A stretch of 5,806 nt of DNA from Clostridia bacterium (GTDB lineage Bacteria > Bacillota > Clostridia > Oscillospirales > Acutalibacteraceae): positions 1 to 5,806 of the forward strand of contig CAAGGN010000169.1 in NCBI GenBank assembly GCA_900769375.1, written 5' to 3'. The notes under the pieces are model-generated. The model made no database searches and had not been told where the DNA came from. It saw only the letters and a list, made by a program, of their open reading frames with translations. The position numbers were made by a program, and so were the translations under genes. Positions 1 to 5,778 of the stretch are shown piece after piece. How positions within the stretch are numbered: the first letter of the stretch is position 1; each line of letters starts with the position of its first letter.

Positions 1-462
1 ACTTTGGAGTTTTGGATCACCGAGGATGTAAAAGACCAGGATTGGACCGGACACGATGAGATCTATGGTTGGATGGGAGCAAGAGAATTTCTCGGTAGCG
101 CATATAAGAAAAATGCGGATGCAGACGGCTCTGACCAGCATCCCGAACACTATGTTAGTTATGTAATCACCGCTTGGCCCGATTATGCAGACGGTGGCCA
201 GTTCGTAACGGATATCACCGTTACCGATCCTGCTGTTAAAGTATATGGTCTTACAATAGCATCCACCTTCGAGGAATTTGATGCTGTGTTTGAACCCCTT
301 GGATATGAGCTTTCTTGGGGTGAAGGCGCAATCAAAACACGTGTTGCAACAAGGGACGGTATTACTTTCAGACTGACACGTGCGGTTGAGGATAACCCTG
401 ATGTTGTACCGCAGATTCGAATTTCCGCTGAGGTAACCAACCGCGAAGGAATTGTATACTAA
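1..462 (+). CDS. C-terminal part of an uncharacterised protein (5' end outside window)
   Basis: The frame is open from the first base and ends at TAA 460-462, giving 153 residues. A TTG at 4-6 could be read as a start, but it has no ribosome site and the frame continues to the window edge, so this is an internal fragment. The visible part is soluble and acidic, with no membrane segment. It is rich in aromatic and acidic residues early (WITEDVKDQDW, then YGWMGAREF), has a central segment HYVSYVITAWPDYADGGQ, then DPAVKVYGLT followed by a STFEEFDAVF helix, and ends RISAEVTNREGIVY. The IYGLT/STFEEFD/GYE pattern resembles C-terminal domains I associate with uncharacterised clostridial secreted or membrane proteins near ECF sigma operons; that is recollection, not a search. 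The next ORF follows 29 bases downstream with its own strong ribosome site, so co-transcription is likely. No function can be assigned. Confidence 0.7.
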   Translation, partial: TLEFWITEDVKDQDWTGHDEIYGWMGAREFLGSAYKKNADADGSDQHPEHYVSYVITAWPDYADGGQFVTDITVTDPAVKVYGLTIASTFEEFDAVFEPLGYELSWGEGAIKTRVATRDGITFRLTRAVEDNPDVVPQIRISAEVTNREGIVY

Positions 463-477
463 GTAAAAGGTACTGGC

Positions 478-486
478 AAGGAGGTG
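478..486 (+). promoter_or_regulatory. Ribosome binding site for the lipoprotein-like ORF
   Basis: AAGGAGGTG lies 5 bases before ATG 492. This near-perfect anti-16S match decides the start: ATG 492 is preferred over the GTG immediately before it at 489. Its strength suggests that the 5' part of this ORF is a genuine gene start, even though the rest of the reading frame is composite. Confidence 0.8.
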
Positions 487-491
487 CCGTG

Positions 492-797
492 ATGAAACGC
501 ATACTTGCAATCGCATTATCACTTATTATGGTGCTTGCGGCTCTGACGGGCTGTATGTCACCGCAGAAACCTTCGGGGGATGAAGGAGAACAAAATCCAT
601 CGGGTAAACGCTTACCCATTGTTATGACAATTGCTGAGACGCTGCCAAGTTGTGTTGCTTTTGAGTACTGGCATTCAGATTCGATTGCGGATCTTGCGGA
701 ACTCTTTCAAACAAGCAACCACAATATATCGGTTCGGCTCTCCCGAACCCGTGAGAAACTTAGGAAGCATTTGATTCAGGAAGGAGTGTCCTTATGA
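492..797 (+). CDS. Composite ORF: lipoprotein signal peptide joined to ECF sigma region 4 remnant
   Basis: From ATG 492 the ORF gives 101 residues. Residues 1-21 are a classic lipoprotein signal: MKR, a hydrophobic core (ILAIALSLIMVLAA) and lipobox LTGC with the acceptor Cys at 21. A polar spacer rich in Pro, Ser, Gly and Glu follows, as in clostridial binding lipoproteins. From about residue 45 it becomes the C-terminus of an ECF sigma factor: LP (51-52), YWHSDSIADLAEL, then the recognition helix region ending SVRLSRTREKLRKHL (about 80-94). Sigma region 2 is entirely absent. The stretch between LP and YWH is about four residues shorter than usual for region 4 and lacks the usual Arg. A lipobox would export the DNA-binding domain, so the fusion makes no functional sense. 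I infer either a deletion that fused two gene ends in frame or an assembly joint near 600-625. The 3' end overlaps the anti-sigma gene by ATGA, as expected for a real sigma/anti-sigma pair. Confidence is high for both parts and low that a working protein is made. Confidence 0.7.
   Translation: MKRILAIALSLIMVLAALTGCMSPQKPSGDEGEQNPSGKRLPIVMTIAETLPSCVAFEYWHSDSIADLAELFQTSNHNISVRLSRTREKLRKHLIQEGVSL
778..786 (+). promoter_or_regulatory. Ribosome binding site for the anti-sigma gene
   Basis: AGGAAGGAG lies inside the last codons of the sigma remnant, 7 bases before ATG 794. Combined with the ATGA stop/start overlap at 794-797, it indicates translational coupling of the two reading frames and fixes the start of the downstream gene. 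Confidence 0.75.
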
Positions 798-1483
798 GAA
801 AAAACAAAATTTCCGAAGCTATGGGAAATATCAATCAGAAATATGTAAATGAAGCTACCGCATATACCGGTGAAGCCAAAACGGCCCGCCGTCCGGTTTG
901 GATGAAATGGGGTGCTGTTGCAGCTTGTTTTGCACTCGTGGCTGCAATTGGATTTGGGTTATTCCAAAGTGGACTGTTCGGGGGTAATGAGCAAATTGGA
1001 ACACTGGATAATGGTAGCAAAATCAACTTCGTTAAGTCGGATGGCGGTGTTGCACAGTTTGATATCGCATTTGAGATCAGCACGAGGGATTTGACTGAGG
1101 ATGAAATTGCAAGTCTGTTCGGTGATTTGCCCGTTACTGGATATGCTCTTTTCAATAACGAGAATGACAGTATCCTTGGTATTGAAGGCAAGTATGATGA
1201 TATGAAACTGCTTGTATCTGCTCCTGGCGTTAGTATCAGCGATCTTGTTATTGACGGCGAGGAAACTGCATCAGATGTAGACGGTGTTTCTGTTAATGCT
1301 GGGTATTTCACCAGCGGTAAGACTGTTATCTACTATGCCGCCTTCGAACTTGGCGAAAATACGTTTTATATTGAGAATGCTGGCAAGAAGGATGAAAGTG
1401 AAACAGTAATATCTGAGATCACTTTAGCAATTCAGAATCTTATCGAACTTGATCAAATTGACCTTATGAACATTAAAAAGTAG
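794..1483 (+). CDS. Anti-sigma-factor-like single-pass membrane protein
   Basis: This intact ORF of 229 residues has a cytoplasmic N-terminus of about 36 residues (MRKNKISEAMGNINQKYVNE), a basic stretch ARRPVW, one membrane helix (about 37-59, KWGAVAACFALVAAIGFGLF) and an outside domain of about 170 residues. The topology, the opening pattern KISEAMGNIN...EA and the position directly after an ECF sigma region 4 with a 4-base overlap match the clostridial sigma/anti-sigma pairs I know. In these the short N-terminus is thought to bind the sigma factor and the outer domain to sense a signal; no zinc-binding anti-sigma HxxxCxxC motif is visible. The outer domain has alternating beta-like segments, including GYALFNNENDSILGIEGKYDD and VIYYAAFELGENTFYIENAG, and resembles nothing I can name. 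It carries no signal peptidase or protease signature. The role is inferred mainly from context. Its sigma partner here is only a C-terminal fragment, so if the assembly is correct this regulator lacks its usual target. Confidence 0.7.
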   Translation: MRKNKISEAMGNINQKYVNEATAYTGEAKTARRPVWMKWGAVAACFALVAAIGFGLFQSGLFGGNEQIGTLDNGSKINFVKSDGGVAQFDIAFEISTRDLTEDEIASLFGDLPVTGYALFNNENDSILGIEGKYDDMKLLVSAPGVSISDLVIDGEETASDVDGVSVNAGYFTSGKTVIYYAAFELGENTFYIENAGKKDESETVISEITLAIQNLIELDQIDLMNIKK

Positions 1484-1496
1484 CACTTAAATAACA

Positions 1497-1522
1497 AAGG
1501 CGTCGCAGAAATGCGGCGCCTT
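1497..1522 (+). terminator. Hairpin, probable terminator after the anti-sigma gene
   Basis: The arms AAGGCGTCGC (1497-1506) and GCGGCGCCTT (1513-1522) pair over 10 positions with one G-U, around the loop AGAAAT, 13 bases after the stop codon. The following bases (CTTCACG) are not a proper U-tract, which is unusual for such a strong stem. The native tail may have been lost at the joint with the phosphofructokinase fragment just downstream. Confidence 0.6.
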
Positions 1523-1542
1523 CTTCACGAAAAAATATTCGT

Positions 1543-2340
1543 AAAACCATTGATAATGACCTTGAATATACCGACCATACTCCAGGTTTTGGCTCTGCTG
1601 CTAAATATGTTGCGGCCACAATGCAAGAAATCATAAGAGATTCTTCCGTATATAGTGTAGATTCTGTGACTATAGTTGAGGTTATGGGCAGACATGCCGG
1701 TTGGCTTACTGCATCATCTTGTGTTCTTCGTGCGAACGGAGAAATAGCACCGCATTTGATTTATTTGCCCGAGAACGCCTTAACTGAGGAAAAGTTCATT
1801 TCCGATCTTAAAGAGGCCAAACAGGTACATAAGGCAGTTATTGTCGCTGTATCTGAAGGCGTAAAGCTTGAAAGAGCTAATTCTGACGCTAATTACGGAA
1901 GCGGCGAAATTGATTCTTTTGGTCACGAAGCATTAAGCGGCATCGGTAAGGTATTAGAAAACATTGTTCGTGAAAGGATCGGATGCAAGGTTAGGTCTAT
2001 TGAGCTAAATGTTATGCAACGTTGTTCTTCGCACATTAGTTCAAAAGCTGATATTGATGAGGCAGAGCTTATAGGCGCTAAAGCTGTGGAAGTGGCAGTT
2101 AAAGGTGAAAGCGGTAAAGTTGTGATTTTTAAACGCCTTTCCAATACACCGTATACGGTTATAATTGATACTGTTAATGCCTCTGATATTGCAAATAAGG
2201 AAAGGTTTTTCCCGAAAAAATGGATAAACGCAAAAGGGAATAATGTTCTTGATAGTGCTGTAGAATATTTTTTGCCGCTTATTCAAGGTGAGCAGATTAT
2301 AAGGATGAAAAATGGTATACCCATACATTTCCATATATAA
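1543..2340 (+). pseudogene. 5'-truncated phosphofructokinase (probably PPi-dependent type)
   Basis: This frame encodes the C-terminal 265 residues of a PfkA-superfamily enzyme, which phosphorylates fructose 6-phosphate to the 1,6-bisphosphate in glycolysis. Recognisable similarity starts at KTIDNDL (1543-1563), which contains the catalytic Asp (codon 1552-1554). It continues with TDHTPGFGSAAKY, MGRHAGW (residues 22-28 counted from the Met at 1621), APHLIYLPE, the substrate-binding SEG (78-80) and VRSIELNVMQR (124-134). The Lys directly before TIDND is typical of pyrophosphate-using members; ATP-type PfkA of E. coli has Gly there. The second diagnostic site (GGDDS region) is missing with roughly the first third of the protein. 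The frame stays open back to 1495 but reads unrelated residues through the upstream hairpin. The first Met (1621) has no ribosome site and aligns inside the family, so it is not a real start. I infer a gene remnant or an assembly joint. It is unlikely to be expressed behind the upstream terminator. The 3' end is normal and meets a bidirectional terminator. Confidence 0.85.
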
Positions 2341-2344
2341 TAAA

Positions 2345-2369
2345 AACCCGACAGAAATTCTGTCGGGTT
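2345..2369. terminator. Bidirectional terminator between phosphofructokinase and GH2 gene
   Basis: The arms AACCCGACAGA and TCTGTCGGGTT form an 11-bp perfect stem around a 3-base loop. On the + strand it is followed by AATTTTTTAA, and on the - strand by GGGTTTTTATT, so it can stop transcription from both convergent genes. The + strand T-run overlaps the stop codon of the leftward GH2 gene (2376-2378), so the two 3' ends are packed tightly. Confidence 0.9.
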
Positions 2370-2375
2370 AATTTT

Positions 2376-4103
2376 TTAATCCTCAACTGCCGCTTTGCGC
2401 GAAGTTATCGGTTTAATGATTTCAGGGTTGATTTTTGGATTTCTATCATAGGTATAAAGACCGTTTTGTTCTTGTTCGACATCGGTAAGTTGAGTATAAC
2501 AGAATGCGCAAATACGGGGGTTATCAAGTAGTGCGTCAACACAACCTTTATATCTTTTTATAAATGCTTCTTCGTTTTCGGGAGTGGCGCCGTATCCCCA
2601 ACTTGAATTATCGGTTTTATCAAGTTTTAAACCGATACCACCGAACTCGCTTACGAAGCAGATTTCATCTGACTCTTTGATGATGCGAGATCCTTCGTCA
2701 TTATCGCTCATATATTTTGCGGGTTTACCATTTGCTAAAGGCAGATATTTTTCATTGAATACATCGGGTTTTCCTTCGTAATCGTGAACATCAAACATAT
2801 CGTAGGTGCCTTTAATATGATACCAACCTGAATTATCGATAAATAATCTTGTGGGGTCGTATGCCTTGGTTAAGTTAAATAATAAAAGGGAAAGCTCAGG
2901 GTCGGTGTTTTTGCCTGTTTCATTAAATGGACACCAACCAATAATAGAGGGGTGGTTGTAATCTCTTTCTAATTCCTCAAGCCACTCGTTAAGGCAGTTT
3001 TTATATGCTGATTCTTTTGAGGTATCAAGTCCCCAGTTTGGATATTCGCCCCAAACAAGATAACCTAATCGGTCACAATGATAAAGGAATAAGGGTTCAA
3101 ATACCTTTTCGTGAAGGCGCGCGCCGTTATATCCCATATCCATAGAACGCTTAATATCGTTAATAAGTTCTTCTTCACGGGGCGCTGTATAAATTCCGTC
3201 GGGATAAAATCCTTGGTCAAGAATAAGGCGTTGGAAGATGGATTTACCATTTAAATATGTCTTATAATCTCTAAAAGCAATTTCGCGCATACCGAAATAA
3301 CTTTGCACTTTATCCTCACCCAATGTAAAGGTAATATCATATAGATTTGGATTTTTGGTATCCCAAAGATAAAGTTCATTAAGGGGGAGTGTAAAGTTTA
3401 CGTTATCCCAAGGTATATTAACGGTTTTGCTACCCATTTCCTTGCCGTCAAAGTATGCAGTTGCGGTAAGTGACAAATTTTCTGCGCCGATTGTGTTTGC
3501 GACAATATGTAATGATTTATCGGCAATATTGGGTGTCATTTTAACCTTTTTCAGATAGGCGGAAGGTGTGTTTTCGAGCCATACAGTTTGCCATATACCC
3601 GTTGTTCTTGTATAAAAACAGCCAAAGGAATTGTAGGTGTGGCACTGCTTTCCTGAGGGAACGGCGCCGGAGCGGGTATCATCTCTGGCAAAAACAGTAA
3701 TGCGGTTTTCACCGTTAATAAGCTCTTTGGTAATCTCGAAAGAAAAACTAACATATCCTCCTCTATGAACGCCAATCTCTTTTCCGTTAATAAAAACCTT
3801 GGTTATGTAATCGCAAGCGCCTATATTAATAAAGGTTCTTCGATTATTTTCTAACCAATTTTCAGGGATATCGACAGTTCTTGTATACCATACTCCATTC
3901 ATAAAATCTTTATGTTCTACGCCGGAAAGTTTGGATTCAGGGCAGAAGGGAACATTAATCTTCATATCAAATGAGGTGGCTTCTTGAAATTTTCTTTGCT
4001 CACCAGTAACAGAGTTGTCAATGGTGAAATCCCATTCACCATTTAAATTAATCCAATCTTTCCTAACAAATTGTGGACGGGGATATTCTTTTCTATATAT
4101 CAT
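2376..4103 (-). CDS. Glycoside hydrolase family 2 enzyme (beta-galactosidase-like, substrate unresolved)
   Basis: The complete 575-residue protein hydrolyses a beta-glycoside by the retaining mechanism of GH2. There is no signal peptide, so it should act in the cytoplasm on imported sugars. An N-terminal jelly-roll sugar-binding domain spans about 10-178 (YPRPQFVRKDWINLNGEWDF, then GVWYTRTVDIP, IGACDYITKVFINGKEIGVHRGGY, TTGIWQTVWLE). An Ig-like domain spans about 180-275, and a TIM barrel about 280-565. The acid/base is Glu395 in GWCPFNE and the nucleophile is Glu486 in FVSEFGG. The length fits three-domain GH2 enzymes without the extra C-terminal domains of LacZ. The barrel contains LDQGFYPDGIYTAP and GARLHEKVFEP instead of the RxSHYP segment of classical LacZ/GusA. 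The C-terminal EQNG (545-548) sits where beta-glucuronidases carry NxKG, which argues against glucuronidase activity. ATG 4103 is supported by AAGGAGG 7 bases upstream. The gene is divergent from an AraC regulator, its likely controller. Confidence 0.92.
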   Translation of the reverse strand: MIYRKEYPRPQFVRKDWINLNGEWDFTIDNSVTGEQRKFQEATSFDMKINVPFCPESKLSGVEHKDFMNGVWYTRTVDIPENWLENNRRTFINIGACDYITKVFINGKEIGVHRGGYVSFSFEITKELINGENRITVFARDDTRSGAVPSGKQCHTYNSFGCFYTRTTGIWQTVWLENTPSAYLKKVKMTPNIADKSLHIVANTIGAENLSLTATAYFDGKEMGSKTVNIPWDNVNFTLPLNELYLWDTKNPNLYDITFTLGEDKVQSYFGMREIAFRDYKTYLNGKSIFQRLILDQGFYPDGIYTAPREEELINDIKRSMDMGYNGARLHEKVFEPLFLYHCDRLGYLVWGEYPNWGLDTSKESAYKNCLNEWLEELERDYNHPSIIGWCPFNETGKNTDPELSLLLFNLTKAYDPTRLFIDNSGWYHIKGTYDMFDVHDYEGKPDVFNEKYLPLANGKPAKYMSDNDEGSRIIKESDEICFVSEFGGIGLKLDKTDNSSWGYGATPENEEAFIKRYKGCVDALLDNPRICAFCYTQLTDVEQEQNGLYTYDRNPKINPEIIKPITSRKAAVED

Positions 4104-4110
4104 ATAATCT

Positions 4111-4117
4111 CCTCCTT
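4111..4117 (-). promoter_or_regulatory. Ribosome binding site of the GH2 gene
   Basis: AAGGAGG on the minus strand lies 7 bases before the ATG at 4103. It is a near-ideal site that fixes the start of the hydrolase and predicts efficient translation. Confidence 0.85.
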
Positions 4118-4124
4118 TTTAATA

Positions 4125-4152
4125 ATTATAATCGAAATATTCGTTTATTCAA
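4125..4152 (-). promoter_or_regulatory. Putative sigma-A promoter of the GH2 gene
   Basis: On the minus strand there is a perfect -10 TATAAT at 4130-4125. A weak -35 TTGAAT at 4152-4147 (4 of 6 matches to TTGACA) lies 16 bases upstream. Transcription would begin near 4118, leaving a leader of only about 15 bases that is essentially the ribosome site. A poor -35 with a good -10 is what one expects of an activator-dependent promoter, in line with AraC control. The surrounding sequence is very AT-rich, so chance matches are possible. Confidence 0.5.
4133..4143. promoter_or_regulatory. Small palindrome in the GH2 promoter spacer, possible operator
   Basis: CGAAATATTCG has 4-bp inverted arms around ATA and lies between the -10 and -35 elements proposed for the GH2 gene. 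Its position would suit a repressor or activator site, but the arms are short and AraC proteins usually bind direct repeats. The assignment is tentative. Confidence 0.25.
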
Positions 4153-4173
4153 TAACATTTTGTATCAAATTTA

Positions 4174-4202
4174 TTGACATATACTACTATGGAATATATA
4201 AT
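4174..4202 (+). promoter_or_regulatory. Consensus-perfect sigma-A promoter of the AraC gene
   Basis: TTGACA at 4174-4179 and TATAAT at 4197-4202 are separated by exactly 17 bases, matching the housekeeping consensus at all 12 positions. Initiation would fall around 4208-4210, only about 11-13 bases before the ATG at 4221. The leader therefore consists of little more than a weak ribosome site (GGTGAT, 4209-4214). Confidence 0.8.
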
Positions 4203-4220
4203 TGTTTCGGTGATATAAAT

Positions 4221-4994
4221 ATGAAAATTATAAACGCGCGTCATAGTTGGCCTGAAAAAGCAGGATTTTTTCTAAACAGAAACAGAAACAATAAGGATTA
4301 TATATTTATTCACTTTTTTAATTCTGTTGAGATTTGTTATGCAGGTAATACCGTTTATACACAACCAAATTCTGTTGTGATTTTCAAGCCCTCAACGCAT
4401 CACAGTTTTTTAAGTATGGAACCGCTTAAACATAATTGGTTTCATTTTTCCGTGGATTCTGAAGAAGAAATCACAAGATTTGGTTTAGAATTTGATAAAA
4501 TCTATGCCATACAAGACGGTGATTTCATAACTAAAATTGTAAGAACAATTGAAAACGAATTTTTGTCGCCAAAATCTCATAGTGATGAGTTAATTAGTGT
4601 GAAACTTAATGAATTATTTATAAAACTTTACCGTGTCATTTCCGGCGAAAATTTTTCAAAATTAGATAAAAATCTTTATAAAAGATTAGATAAAGTTCGT
4701 TTGGAAATGTTTTCAAATCTTGATAAACAATGGACAGTTGAGTCTTTGGCGCAAATAGTAGGTATAAGCAAATCAAGATTTTTTACCGTTTACAAACAGA
4801 CCTTCGGTAATTCGCCTATTGATGATTTAATTTGCGCAAGAATTGAGAGTGCTAAAGAGACCCTGATACTTAGTGACGAAAATATTGGAATCATTGCCGA
4901 AAATCTTGGATATAATAATACAACTCATTTTATCAGGCAGTTTAAATCCTATTGTGGTGTTTCACCATCGCAATATAGAAAATCCAATATATAA
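4221..4994 (+). CDS. AraC-family transcriptional regulator with N-terminal cupin-like sensor
   Basis: The protein has 257 residues. The N-terminal half (about 25-80) has the beta-rich pattern of the AraC sugar-binding cupin: YIFIHFFNSVEICY, then QPNSVVIFKPSTHHSF and HNWFHFSVD. The C-terminus (about 155-255) carries the paired helix-turn-helix domain. The first HTH is at about 171-192 (WTVESLAQIVGISKSRFFTVYK), and the second at about 221-243, followed by the family signature NTTHFIRQFKSYCGVSPSQYR. The ATG at 4221 is chosen because it lies just behind a perfect promoter. The longer frame from TTG 4071 would start inside the opposing GH2 gene and ahead of that promoter, and its added residues are low-complexity Ile/Tyr from AT-rich DNA. 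Divergent placement next to the GH2 gene suggests that it senses the GH2 substrate or product and activates that gene. This is inference from context. It has no membrane segment and is expected to be a cytoplasmic DNA-binding protein. Confidence 0.92.
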   Translation: MKIINARHSWPEKAGFFLNRNRNNKDYIFIHFFNSVEICYAGNTVYTQPNSVVIFKPSTHHSFLSMEPLKHNWFHFSVDSEEEITRFGLEFDKIYAIQDGDFITKIVRTIENEFLSPKSHSDELISVKLNELFIKLYRVISGENFSKLDKNLYKRLDKVRLEMFSNLDKQWTVESLAQIVGISKSRFFTVYKQTFGNSPIDDLICARIESAKETLILSDENIGIIAENLGYNNTTHFIRQFKSYCGVSPSQYRKSNI

Positions 4995-4998
4995 AATT

Positions 4999-5022
4999 AA
5001 CCCCTGACATTAGTCAGGGGTT
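4999..5022. terminator. Bidirectional terminator between araC-type gene and gpmI
   Basis: AACCCCTGAC and GTCAGGGGTT form a perfect 10-bp stem around ATTA, 4 bases after the regulator stop codon. The + side tail is TTTCGATTTA and the - side tail is AATTTTAT. Both are moderate U-tracts, consistent with shared use by the two convergent genes. Confidence 0.85.
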
Positions 5023-5031
5023 TCGATTTAA

Positions 5032-5778
5032 CTATTTAATTATTGATTCTCCGCTCATTTCTTTTGGCTGTTCTAATCCTAAAAGTTTAATGATTGTTGG
5101 GGAGATATCGCAAAGCTTACCACCTTCGCGGAGCTCGCATTTTTTACCAATAACTGAGAAGGGAACGGGATTGGTGGTATGCGCAGTGAAGGGTGAGCCG
5201 TCGATATCAAGCATACGGTCGGCATTACCGTGGTCTGCTGTAAGAAGCATTACACCGCCCATTTTTGCAACCGAATCCTCAACTCTGCCTACGCAAGTAT
5301 CAACGGTTTCAACTGCCTTTACTGCGGCATCAAAGAAGCCTGTATGTCCAACCATATCGCAGTTTGCAAAGTTAAGAATAACAACGTCATATTTGCCGGT
5401 TTCAATAGCTTCACAAACCTTATCGCAAACTAAATTTGCGCTCATTTCGGGCTGTAAATCGTAGGTTGCAACTTTGGGTGAATTTACAAGAATTCTATCT
5501 TCATTTTCGAACATAACTTCACGTCCGCCGTTAAAGAAGAATGTTACATGAGCATATTTTTCAGTTTCGGCAATTCTAAGCTGTGTAAGACCCTTATTTG
5601 CAAGAAATTCGCCAAGGGTATTTTCAAGACCTTCCGGTTTGAAAGCGACTTCAACATTAGGCATTGACGCATCGTATTGCGTCATACAAACATAGTAAAC
5701 CTTCTGTCTGCCGCCAATTCTCTCAAAACCGTTAAAATCATCATCAACAAAAGTTCTTGTGATTTCACGGGCTCTGTC
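5032..5778 (-). CDS. gpmI: 2,3-bisphosphoglycerate-independent phosphoglycerate mutase, C-terminal part
   Basis: This is the C-terminal 248 codons of GpmI, which interconverts 3- and 2-phosphoglycerate in glycolysis using two Mn2+ ions; the full enzyme is about 510 residues. The fragment begins at DRAREITRTFVDDDF, which belongs to the substrate-binding FRPDRAREI segment. It continues through KYAHVTFFFNGG and NFANCDMVGHTG (metal ligands Asp141 and His145 of this fragment), TADHGNAD (Asp182, His183) and FTAHTTNPVP (His200). All C-terminal metal ligands known for the family (Asp403, His407, Asp444, His445 and His462 in the Geobacillus enzyme) therefore have counterparts. The catalytic Ser and N-terminal metal sites lie beyond the contig end. 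The ORF appears to start at a GTG at 5793, but the bases from 5779 onward are sequencing adapter; the true start is not in the window. The stop is TAG at 5034-5032. The gene faces the AraC gene and shares its terminator. Confidence 0.95.
   Translation of the reverse strand, partial: DRAREITRTFVDDDFNGFERIGGRQKVYYVCMTQYDASMPNVEVAFKPEGLENTLGEFLANKGLTQLRIAETEKYAHVTFFFNGGREVMFENEDRILVNSPKVATYDLQPEMSANLVCDKVCEAIETGKYDVVILNFANCDMVGHTGFFDAAVKAVETVDTCVGRVEDSVAKMGGVMLLTADHGNADRMLDIDGSPFTAHTTNPVPFSVIGKKCELREGGKLCDISPTIIKLLGLEQPKEMSGESIIK

Noticed and set aside
835..1311. 158-codon open frame antisense to the anti-sigma gene
   Set aside because: It has no ribosome site or recognisable domain, and the opposite strand holds a convincing membrane protein. 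The antisense frame is a by-product.
1621..1623. ATG 1621 as the start of a short phosphofructokinase
   Set aside because: No ribosome site precedes it, and conserved family sequence (KTIDNDL...TPGFGSAAKY) continues upstream in the same frame, so the Met is internal.
3116..3125. Perfect 10-bp palindrome GGCGCGCGCC inside the AT-rich GH2 gene
   Set aside because: It encodes conserved barrel residues (Gly-Ala-Arg) with ordinary codons. A short GC palindrome in coding sequence needs no regulatory explanation.
4071..4220. N-terminal extension of the AraC gene to TTG 4071
   Set aside because: It would begin inside the opposing GH2 gene and upstream of a perfect promoter, has no ribosome site, and encodes low-complexity Ile/Tyr/Phe residues from AT-rich intergenic DNA. 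ATG 4221 fits the family start.
5090..5464. 124-codon open frame antisense to gpmI
   Set aside because: The minus strand carries all the GpmI metal-ligand motifs. The plus-strand frame is Ser/Thr/Pro-rich shadow sequence without features.
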